From Pseudobdellovibrionaceae bacterium (GTDB taxonomy: Bacteria > Bdellovibrionota > Bdellovibrionia > Bdellovibrionales > UBA1609), in contig CANEZP010000004.1 of assembly GCA_947444305.1 (NCBI GenBank), forward strand, positions 264,207 to 328,206: 64,000 bases of DNA, given 5' to 3'. Under the pieces are notes generated by a model, which was not told where the DNA came from, searched no databases, and saw only the letters and a list, made by a program, of their open reading frames with translations. The position numbers and the translations under genes were made by a program. The stretch's first letter is position 1. Each line of letters starts with the position of its first letter. Shown here piece by piece: positions 18,303 to 24,642 of the stretch.

Positions 18303-18950
18303 TTAGACTAGGCTCGGCTCCGCGAGAATTTCCGCGCGGAGCTCTTCGACGGTCTTGACCAGAAAAGCCGGATTCATGCCGGCTAGTTTTTCCGGAGAAT
18401 GAAAACCCCACGCCACCGCCCCTACGGGAAGGCCGATTTTGCGGCAGGCTTCGATGTCCCGTGTCTCGTCGCCGACGTAGAGGCAGTCTGAGATATCTAA
18501 GCGCAAGCGTTTGATGATCTTAGCGAGTGGCTTGTGTTTACCTAATATCGACGCTCCGCAAACAATTTCCGTAAATAAATCACCCGCGTCGAATTTAGCC
18601 AGGAGCTTGGCGATGTTCTCGGGGGAGTTCGAAGTCACCAATCCTAGTTTCATATTTTGCCCGGCGTGCAGTTCACGCAGCAATTCAATAATCCCGGGTT
18701 CGGCTTCGATCGAATCGAGCCGCGACTTCAGTTTCTGTCTGGCCAACATCGTAAACCGGGGCACTTGCCAAATTCGCAAGCCGAGCTCTTTGATCGTTTC
18801 CGTCGTGCTGAGTTCACGGAGCCGTTCGGGGGTCGGCAAGTTGAGCTTGTACTCGCGCGCCAATTCTTGAAGAACGTCGAACACCTGTTCGTGGCTTCGC
18901 GCGATCGTTCCGTCAAAATCGAAAATAATCGCCTTATACTTTGCGCTCAA
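18303..18950 (-). CDS. HAD-family hydrolase, phosphoglycolate-phosphatase-like
   Basis: 215 residues with the four HAD motifs: FDFDGTIARS (nucleophile Asp), VTSNSPEN (Ser/Thr), Lys in LGKHKPLAK, and YVGDETRDIEA (metal-binding acids). A helical cap lies between motifs I and II, as in phosphoglycolate phosphatase and related sugar/nucleotide phosphatases. The exact substrate cannot be told. The start is TTG at 18950, supported by AAGGA seven bases upstream. It follows the deiminase-like gene by 10 bases on the same strand, so the two probably share a transcript. Confidence 0.88.
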   Translation of the reverse strand: MSAKYKAIIFDFDGTIARSHEQVFDVLQELAREYKLNLPTPERLRELSTTETIKELGLRIWQVPRFTMLARQKLKSRLDSIEAEPGIIELLRELHAGQNMKLGLVTSNSPENIAKLLAKFDAGDLFTEIVCGASILGKHKPLAKIIKRLRLDISDCLYVGDETRDIEACRKIGLPVGAVAWGFHSPEKLAGMNPAFLVKTVEELRAEILAEPSLV

Positions 18951-18960
18951 TAAATTATCC

Positions 18961-20052
18961 TTAGAAGTTGCAACGATAGCTTTTCGTCAGACAATGAAGA
19001 CCACCCATTTTATCGTCCAGCTCAGTCGCCGGAACGGGCACGACGGCAAAACCTAAGCTTTCAAATTTTGCTTTAGCTTGAACGTCATGTTCATCCATCC
19101 TGATTTTACCGAAGAAACTACGATTTGCGTAGACCGGCATGAATAATGTTTGGCCGAACCTTCTCGAGTTGACGTAAAATCTTTTTTCGCTAGGTGAGAT
19201 AATCCAATCTACGCGATAACCTAAAGCGCTTAACGTCTCCGCCGCCTTATCGACCTCACGATTCCAAAACGAATCATCGCTCGTTCTTTGCAGGAGAAAT
19301 CGCTTTTGCCCGAGGTACATGGCGTACACATCGAGGTGACCGGTCGGCTCCGAGAAAATATCCGGCAGCCACACAATTTCCTTAGCGAACAGCAGCGTTT
19401 TCAATTGATCCTCTAAATCACGGCGGCTCGATTCGTTTTTGCGAAGTAAAGCTTTGCTCAAGAAAATTGTGCCGCCCTCACCCGCGATGTAGTGACCACC
19501 ATGTAGAACGATTTCTGATCTACGGAGCGGTAAGCTTAAAAAATCAGCGAGGCTTCGCGCCACCAGACCGTTCAACGGGAATTGCGGCGGCGGCTTCTCA
19601 CCTTGGCCGGTGAGCAAGTACCGAAAACGGTCTTTCGAATCTTGTTCGTAATCTTCCGGGGACGCGTAGGCAAAGTGCACAAGCTCGGGCCGGCCTTCGG
19701 GATTGATCACCATTTCGGGAAGGTAATCGTGAACCCAATGATTTGGGCTGTGGGCCGCGACATCCAGTACCTTTTGCCCGGGTGCCGCTCGCGCCAACGT
19801 CGGAATTTTCGATACGGCGTTCGCACGGTCGTCGAGTAAGAGTACCCGTACGTTCGCGGGCAAAGACTTAAGAATGTCGCGTTGAATATTCGAGTGCGAC
19901 GGCCACTTCTTGCGCATCACGAGGATATCGGCGGGCTCACTCTCCGCGACGGGCCGCGGGACGAGGTCATCCCGGCAACGGCCTTCGTGCGCGAACGCCG
20001 ATGGAGAGCTCACGAGTAAATGCAATAGGAAAGCGAATAGAAAATCTCTCAA
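18961..20052 (-). CDS. Exported deiminase-like enzyme (peptidylarginine/agmatine deiminase superfamily)
   Basis: 363 residues. A signal peptide (FLFAFLLHLLVSSPSAFA) is followed by a chain carrying the pattern of PAD_porph/agmatine deiminases: WVHDYLPEM (Asp109, where the family has an Arg-Asp-x-Gly-Pro-type motif), HGGHYIAGEGGTIFLS (family GGN/GGH strand), TGHLDVYAMYL (His239, Asp241) and GGLHCLT (Cys354) near the C-terminus. These would be the catalytic Asp-His-Asp-Cys set that converts guanidino groups to ureido groups. The Arg before Asp109 is replaced by His, so the substrate may differ. The start is uncertain: TTG at 20052 has no ribosome site, while an in-frame ATG at 20115 with a good one is cut off by a stop at 20065. 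Confidence 0.75.
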   Translation of the reverse strand: MRDFLFAFLLHLLVSSPSAFAHEGRCRDDLVPRPVAESEPADILVMRKKWPSHSNIQRDILKSLPANVRVLLLDDRANAVSKIPTLARAAPGQKVLDVAAHSPNHWVHDYLPEMVINPEGRPELVHFAYASPEDYEQDSKDRFRYLLTGQGEKPPPQFPLNGLVARSLADFLSLPLRRSEIVLHGGHYIAGEGGTIFLSKALLRKNESSRRDLEDQLKTLLFAKEIVWLPDIFSEPTGHLDVYAMYLGQKRFLLQRTSDDSFWNREVDKAAETLSALGYRVDWIISPSEKRFYVNSRRFGQTLFMPVYANRSFFGKIRMDEHDVQAKAKFESLGFAVVPVPATELDDKMGGLHCLTKSYRCNF

Positions 20053-20064
20053 AGCGACGCCGGC

Positions 20065-20115
20065 TTATTCGTTCGGACGGAAGCGTGTAAGCCGTGTGAC
20101 GAGAGTGTTCTTCAT
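20065..20115 (-). other. 16-codon upstream ORF in frame with the deiminase-like gene
   Basis: An ATG at 20115, preceded by AAAGGATGG (a good ribosome-binding site), opens a 16-residue frame (MKNTLVTRLTRFRPNE) ending in TAA at 20065-20067. The same frame continues four codons later into the TTG used for the deiminase-like protein. Either this is a short leader peptide affecting the downstream gene, or the TAA is a nonsense change that cut off the original start. Confidence 0.5.
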
Positions 20116-20228
20116 AGACCATCCTTTGTGGGAAATTATCCGCAAAGAACTAGCACCCGCAGGCTTCTTAACAATCGCTATTTTGATTATTTGTAAACAT
20201 ACCCGGGCGCGCGGTATTCGCTTCTCAC

Positions 20229-21653
20229 TTACTGGATGGGACAGCGGCCTTCGCTTTTGCCCCAGAGATTGAAGTGCTCGATGGGATTAGATCCCGCGTT
20301 CCGAACATCGTCGTAAAGGGTCAAATAGTCCGCGGCCGAAACGGGCATCGTGCAACGGCCTATCACTTCGCAACGGCCTTCTTTCGCGCCGAAAAGCTTA
20401 TAGTGGAGGAATGCATTTATGCCGGCCGATCGAACATCGGGATAGAACGTTAAGTAATCATCCTGGCTCAGGGGTCCGGTCGCGCAGCCCGACTTCGTTT
20501 CTTTAATATCGTACCGGGCGGACGAGCGAATCAAAGAAAGGTGATTTGAAGTTCGCGTATCTAAATTGACCGGGATATCCATTTTCCCGTTTGCGGACGG
20601 ATGCCAACTTTGGAAGATGTAGTCATCGGTGACCGCGCGTAACGCCGCCGAGTCGACGTAAAAGCCGAGTACGTCGCGAACGTAGGCATCAGAGTTGGTG
20701 GTCTGCTGGCCCCAGTAGATGATGCCGAACCGCACGCCTTTCGCGCGAACGTGATTGGCCAGGTCGATGAGCTCATTTTGTATTGCCGGGTTTCGAATAT
20801 CGCCCGCCGCAACTTCGCGGTTGATGTCGATGTGAAACGCGCTCGGTAAAGCACCGGCCGCTTGCAGATCATCGATCCATTTTTTAAGTTTCGCCGCCGA
20901 GGGTGCCGGAAACGATTCGATGTCGGCAATGGCAACCCGAGGTTCTTGCGCCCTCAAACCTTTGATCCAATCGGCCGTTATTCTCACGGTCTCGGCGTAG
21001 GAAAGCCCGCACGAGTGTTCCGCGTTGGCCGACGTTTGATTCAACGGTTCATCCAGGGTGACCCATTTAATCTGCGCGCCTTCTTGACGGATTTGCCGGA
21101 TATATTTGACCGCCTCGCCGAGAAGGACCGGCCCTTGACACCAAGCCATGTTGCCGTCGGGCGGTGGCTTGATTACGCCGGCCTCGAGCGCGAGGTCCAT
21201 GCCGAACATATTCAATCGTTGGAAACCCTGGCGCGCTTTAAATTCGGGAAAGTTATTCGGCGCCATCGCGGATCCCGCTCCGCCTAAGTTAGCCATGTGG
21301 AATTTGAAAACGTTAACGACGCGGTCGCTATTCCAATCGTAATCCATCAACGCGCGGTAATCCTCCGAGTTGATGTTCGGCGATAACCAAATGCGCGGGC
21401 GATGACCACCCGCCGTTGAGAACTGCGCGCTGACGATGGTCGCGGGATCCGCGGGTGTGTAGTCTCCGCCACCGGCCGCCGCCGCGGCTTGCGCGTCGAC
21501 TTCGGTCATGGTCGCCGATAGAATCGTCGTCCACCCGTTCTCGCTAATTGTCGCGTCCGTTAATCCGGTGACCCCCGCCGGCGCGCCGAAACCTTGGCTG
21601 CTGAACAGCGACAACAAGGCAACGGCTACGATGGTAAACTTCGAGCGGGACAT
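20229..21653 (-). CDS. Exported protein with possible TIM-barrel domain and two C-terminal repeats
   Basis: 474 residues with a signal peptide ending near SQGFGAPA. The middle (about 80-370) has the strand-loop rhythm of a TIM-barrel glycoside hydrolase: IKWVTLDEPLNQ, VAIADIESF, AFHIDINRE, VRFGIIYWGQQ, with acidic residues at strand ends. I recognise no specific GH family. The C-terminus has two copies of a repeat of about 40 residues (DYLTFYPDVRSAG ... HYKLFGAKEGRC and DYLTLYDDVRNAG ... HFNLWGKSEGRC). This repeat type is found on secreted bacterial proteins. An exported carbohydrate-active or surface-binding protein is plausible. Confidence 0.75.
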   Translation of the reverse strand: MSRSKFTIVAVALLSLFSSQGFGAPAGVTGLTDATISENGWTTILSATMTEVDAQAAAAAGGGDYTPADPATIVSAQFSTAGGHRPRIWLSPNINSEDYRALMDYDWNSDRVVNVFKFHMANLGGAGSAMAPNNFPEFKARQGFQRLNMFGMDLALEAGVIKPPPDGNMAWCQGPVLLGEAVKYIRQIRQEGAQIKWVTLDEPLNQTSANAEHSCGLSYAETVRITADWIKGLRAQEPRVAIADIESFPAPSAAKLKKWIDDLQAAGALPSAFHIDINREVAAGDIRNPAIQNELIDLANHVRAKGVRFGIIYWGQQTTNSDAYVRDVLGFYVDSAALRAVTDDYIFQSWHPSANGKMDIPVNLDTRTSNHLSLIRSSARYDIKETKSGCATGPLSQDDYLTFYPDVRSAGINAFLHYKLFGAKEGRCEVIGRCTMPVSAADYLTLYDDVRNAGSNPIEHFNLWGKSEGRCPIQ

Positions 21654-21740
21654 ACTTTAAGTCTAAGGACTAACCGGCAGCTTTCAAATGTTAATTTCTC
21701 AAATCGAGTTGATCGCTTCTTCCGTACCAATTCGAAACAC

Positions 21741-22541
21741 CTACTTCTTGCGTTGGCAAACCACGAGGGCTTGGTAGGTCTCGCAAGCCATCGCCACGTT
21801 CCATCCTGATAGGTCGCCCTGCGTGATTCTTTGCGAGAGCTGCACCGAGTGTTCCTGCGCCGCGCAGGTGGAAAAGTTATTCGTCACGATCCAACCACCG
21901 CCCGTAGCGACGTAGCCCGCGTCGCAAAACTGATAGCTCCCGACGATGCTCGCGCTCGAAGCGAGACCGGTGACGTTGCCGCCCGACTTATAGTTTATAT
22001 TTTCGGACAACGCCGATGAACAGCTGTCCAGCAGCCCGCCCTTGATTCTGAAAACCCGGCGGCTGCGGGCCGGGTGAACGCTCGCGAGCCCCTCGGCGTG
22101 TAAATCGATTCTAAATTCGCCGGTATAAAGATCATCCCAGCCCATGGCCTTCAAATCGGAAACGGTGACGTCCTTAACCATCCACGGTGAGCCCGCTTCT
22201 AACGGAATACCCACTTCGGCGAGGTTCGCGCTGGCGGCGTTGCATGAAGTGCGGATTTTACCGAGGTTCAAGCTGCCCGTACCCGCGGCGTCGAAGATTA
22301 CCGTCGGCGTAAGGCCGGGTGCCCTGAACTGACAGTCGCAAACTAATCCGTCGGCTAAAGTTTGATTCAGCCGATTCTGTAAATTGATGATCGACAATTT
22401 GTAAGCCAGCGAGCGTTGCTGTTTGAACATTCCGTTGAGACTACCCAGCACCGCGATCATCGCCGCCGTGAGGATGGCCATCGCGATCAACATTTCGACT
22501 AACGAAAATCCTGAATTTAGCGGCCGTAGATCGCTCTTCAT
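21741..22541 (-). CDS. Minor pseudopilin-like protein (type IV pilus/type II secretion class)
   Basis: 266 residues with a prepilin signal: basic leader, then G11 before FSLVEMLIAMAILTAAMI, with Glu5 of the mature protein present. That predicts cleavage and N-methylation by a prepilin peptidase and insertion into a pilus or secretion pseudopilus. The C-terminal domain has paired cysteines and the motif CDAGYVATGGGW, ending MACETYQALVVCQ. The same C-terminal pattern occurs in the divergent gene at 22632, so the two are paralogues. The ATG at 22541 is preceded by GAGGTGAG. No other pilus assembly genes are in the window. Confidence 0.85.
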   Translation of the reverse strand: MKSDLRPLNSGFSLVEMLIAMAILTAAMIAVLGSLNGMFKQQRSLAYKLSIINLQNRLNQTLADGLVCDCQFRAPGLTPTVIFDAAGTGSLNLGKIRTSCNAASANLAEVGIPLEAGSPWMVKDVTVSDLKAMGWDDLYTGEFRIDLHAEGLASVHPARSRRVFRIKGGLLDSCSSALSENINYKSGGNVTGLASSASIVGSYQFCDAGYVATGGGWIVTNNFSTCAAQEHSVQLSQRITQGDLSGWNVAMACETYQALVVCQRKK

Positions 22542-22631
22542 CTCACCTCGATATTAGATACTTCGATCTAATTTAAATATTTTCAATTAAAAACGTGAAT
22601 AGTTGCCGGCCTTGGGTAGACTTAAATCGGA
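22542..22631. promoter_or_regulatory. Divergent promoter region between the two pseudopilin genes
   Basis: This 90-base AT-rich stretch must hold the promoters for both pseudopilin genes. It contains a 6-bp dyad (22554-22559 with 22566-22571, six-base centre) next to an A/T-rich run (AATTTAAATATTTTCAATTA). The dyad could be an operator; I cannot assign a regulator. Confidence 0.4.
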
Positions 22632-23423
22632 ATGTTGCCGCAAAACAAATCGAAAGCCTCGGGCTTTTCTCTTATCGAAGTGTTGATCGTACTCGGGTTG
22701 TTCGCAATCTCCGCGGCGGCGTTGAGTTCATTCATGCTTACTCTGCAGGGCGCCAATCGCACGCTGCAGACTAGGGCCGACATTCAAGATCTCGCGCGCG
22801 AAATTCAAACCATCGCTTTGGATCCTCCCATCTGCGGTTGTCAGTTGGTCGGTTCGGGTGCACTGCAACCGTCGACGATCGCGCCCGGGACTTCCCGTGT
22901 TGAGCTCACGCAATTGCTCACCACGTGCGCGGCGACGTCGATGAAGATCGCGGAGGTTGGGTTAAGCCTCAACGGTTACCCTAAAGTTTCGCGGATCGCG
23001 GTGGACGAACTCAAACCCACCGCCACTCCGTCTATCTATTCCGGCACTTTTCGCGTTGAGTTCACTCCACTCCCCGGCGCGCCCGCTTCCCGTCCCATTC
23101 GGCTTGAACAAAATTTTTTAGAGTCCGGCGGGAAGCTCGTCGGTTGCGTCGCCGGCGCCGCTAACAATATTTTCCACGGTGAAGGCGCGGTCATCACAAC
23201 CGGCGCATCGACGACGGCAAAATCCATCGCGCTTTGCCCGCCCGGTTATAAACCGATCGGCGGCGGATGGAAGGCCAATCCCGTCGTTATGTCGACGACT
23301 TGCCAACCGCGGGTGACTTGGTCCGGACCGGTTCTGAACACGACGACGAATCTTTGGGGTTGGGCGGTGCGCATGACCTGCCAACAGTACAAAGCCATTT
23401 CCGTTTGCCAGAAAGACACTTGA
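22632..23423 (+). CDS. Minor pseudopilin-like protein, paralogue of the divergent gene
   Basis: 263 residues with a prepilin signal (G11 before FSLIEVLIVLGLFAISAAAL, Glu5 present). Several features align with the neighbour at 21741: CGCQ after the N-terminal helix, IAEVGLSL, IYSGTFRVEF, and a C-terminal domain with CPPGYKPIGGGW, an internal Cys, then MTCQQYKAISVCQ. The cysteines are conserved between the two, suggesting the same disulfide pattern. The C-GY-GGGW motif is seen on other secreted surface proteins. The pair may form the tip or a specialised part of a type IV pilus. Confidence 0.85.
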   Translation: MLPQNKSKASGFSLIEVLIVLGLFAISAAALSSFMLTLQGANRTLQTRADIQDLAREIQTIALDPPICGCQLVGSGALQPSTIAPGTSRVELTQLLTTCAATSMKIAEVGLSLNGYPKVSRIAVDELKPTATPSIYSGTFRVEFTPLPGAPASRPIRLEQNFLESGGKLVGCVAGAANNIFHGEGAVITTGASTTAKSIALCPPGYKPIGGGWKANPVVMSTTCQPRVTWSGPVLNTTTNLWGWAVRMTCQQYKAISVCQKDT

Positions 23424-23445
23424 TCATTTTTCCGAGGTGAAATTT

Positions 23446-23895
23446 ATGGCGAAAGATCGCCGGCAGCGAAAAAACAATATCGTTCGGTTGGGCGCGCAGC
23501 TCCGCTACTTCGGCTACGTGAATCTAGTTTGGACCGCGATTTCCATCATCGTCCTTTGCGGATCGAGCTACCTGCTCAATGACTCGGTCCGCAGCCTCGC
23601 CGAGATCGAAAACTTGAGTGAAGAAACCCGCCAGTCCCTCGCCTTACTCATCCGTTACCCAATCTACATCGCGATCACCTGCCTACTCGTCGGCGGCATC
23701 TTCGCGTTCCTTCACTCGTTACGTTTCTCGCACCGGGTCTTCGGCCCGTTGGTCCCCTTACAAAACATGATCAAAAACCTAACGGAAGGCGACTACACCA
23801 CCCGCCTCTCCCTCCGCAAAGACGACGAACTCCAAGAACTAGCCAACTCAATGAACAAACTAGCCGAAACCCTCGAATCCAAAAAATCCCGTTAA
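23446..23895 (+). CDS. Small HAMP-domain membrane protein without output domain
   Basis: The ATG at 23446 follows GAGGTG by six bases, giving 149 residues; the GTG at 23437 lies inside that ribosome site. There are two transmembrane segments (about 20-45 and 73-95) with a short periplasmic loop. A HAMP-like linker follows (GPLVPLQNMIKNLTEGDYT ... LRKDDELQELANSMNKLAE). The protein ends there, with no kinase, cyclase or methyl-accepting domain. Stand-alone HAMP proteins may act by pairing with other HAMP receptors. It follows the pseudopilin gene closely and may be cotranscribed. Confidence 0.8.
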   Translation: MAKDRRQRKNNIVRLGAQLRYFGYVNLVWTAISIIVLCGSSYLLNDSVRSLAEIENLSEETRQSLALLIRYPIYIAITCLLVGGIFAFLHSLRFSHRVFGPLVPLQNMIKNLTEGDYTTRLSLRKDDELQELANSMNKLAETLESKKSR

Positions 23896-23906
23896 GAATT
23901 TTTAGA

Positions 23907-23934
23907 TCGAAGGCCAAAACGAAGTTGGCTTCGA
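23907..23934 (+). terminator. Imperfect hairpin after the HAMP gene
   Basis: TCGAAGGCCAA and TTGGCTTCGA pair with one bulged base around a short loop, beginning 12 bases after the stop codon. There is no T-run after it, so it may slow or stabilise the transcript rather than act as a classic intrinsic terminator. Confidence 0.35.
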
Positions 23935-23995
23935 CGATCGCACATCCGTCCGATCATCACTCTCCCATCCAACCAAACCTCCCCAACATCAAGGT

Positions 23996-24019
23996 CTTCA
24001 CGCCGCGGACGGCGTGAAG
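23996..24019. repeat. Perfect 10-bp hairpin at the transposase 5' end
   Basis: CTTCACGCCG at 23996-24005 pairs perfectly with 24010-24019 around a CGGA loop, and AAGG at 23991-23994 can extend the stem with CCTT at 24024-24027. It overlaps the proposed start of the Y1-type transposase gene. Enzymes of that class recognise hairpins at element ends, so this may be the left end of the element or a REP-like site; no matching right-end hairpin was seen. Confidence 0.55.
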
Positions 24020-24607
24020 AAGGCCTTCGCACGGACGGACGAATCAACGCAAAACAAAATCAGCCTTCTCGAAGACGCAAAAAAGCAAATTCCCCTGCTT
24101 AAACCAGAAAGAAAGTTTTACGGAGGCCTTTACCGGAACAAACGAAAAGGCCGGCAAGGGCACAGACCCCTCGCGGAAAAGAGATCAATCCACCTCGTGC
24201 TGCGTTCGACCCAAGCCAAAGGCGAAAAATCATTCCTGAAGCACCGGAAAACAGTTCGGGGAATCATTGATCGTTTCGCAAAAAAGAACGGCGTGCGGAT
24301 TCATTCTGTCGCCAACGTGGGAAATCACCTTCACTTGCATATTCAACTCGCCAATAGGTTCACCTACCGGCCATTCATCCGGGCCATTACGGGAACGATT
24401 GCGTTGGTCATTACCAAGGCGAGTAAGCTTAAGAAGAACAAGAAAAGATTTTGGGATTATCGCCCGTTCACGCGAGTAGTGATTGGTTACCACGCGTTTC
24501 TAAACGTACGGGATTACGTCCTCGTCAATCAACTCGAGGGGCAAGGGCATGACCGTGACTATGCCGATATCATAGTGAGGGAGTTCGGGCCGCGAAGTTC
24601 GGCCTAG
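24014..24607 (+). CDS. Y1 (HUH) transposase, REP-associated/IS200-like
   Basis: About 197 residues from a GTG at 24014; no ATG occurs near the N-terminus, so the start is uncertain. The HUH metal/nicking motif is visible in NVGNHLHLHIQ, and the catalytic tyrosine is probably in LNVRDYVLVNQLEGQ. It is rich in Lys and Arg, as expected for a single-strand DNA transposase of the Y1_Tnp/TnpA-REP class. These enzymes cut and rejoin DNA at hairpins, and one lies at its 5' end. It appears intact, with no second ORF. Confidence 0.8.
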   Translation: MKKAFARTDESTQNKISLLEDAKKQIPLLKPERKFYGGLYRNKRKGRQGHRPLAEKRSIHLVLRSTQAKGEKSFLKHRKTVRGIIDRFAKKNGVRIHSVANVGNHLHLHIQLANRFTYRPFIRAITGTIALVITKASKLKKNKKRFWDYRPFTRVVIGYHAFLNVRDYVLVNQLEGQGHDRDYADIIVREFGPRSSA

Positions 24608-24642
24608 TTGCTTGCAAAACCGGCGCAGACCCGAAGAACGAA

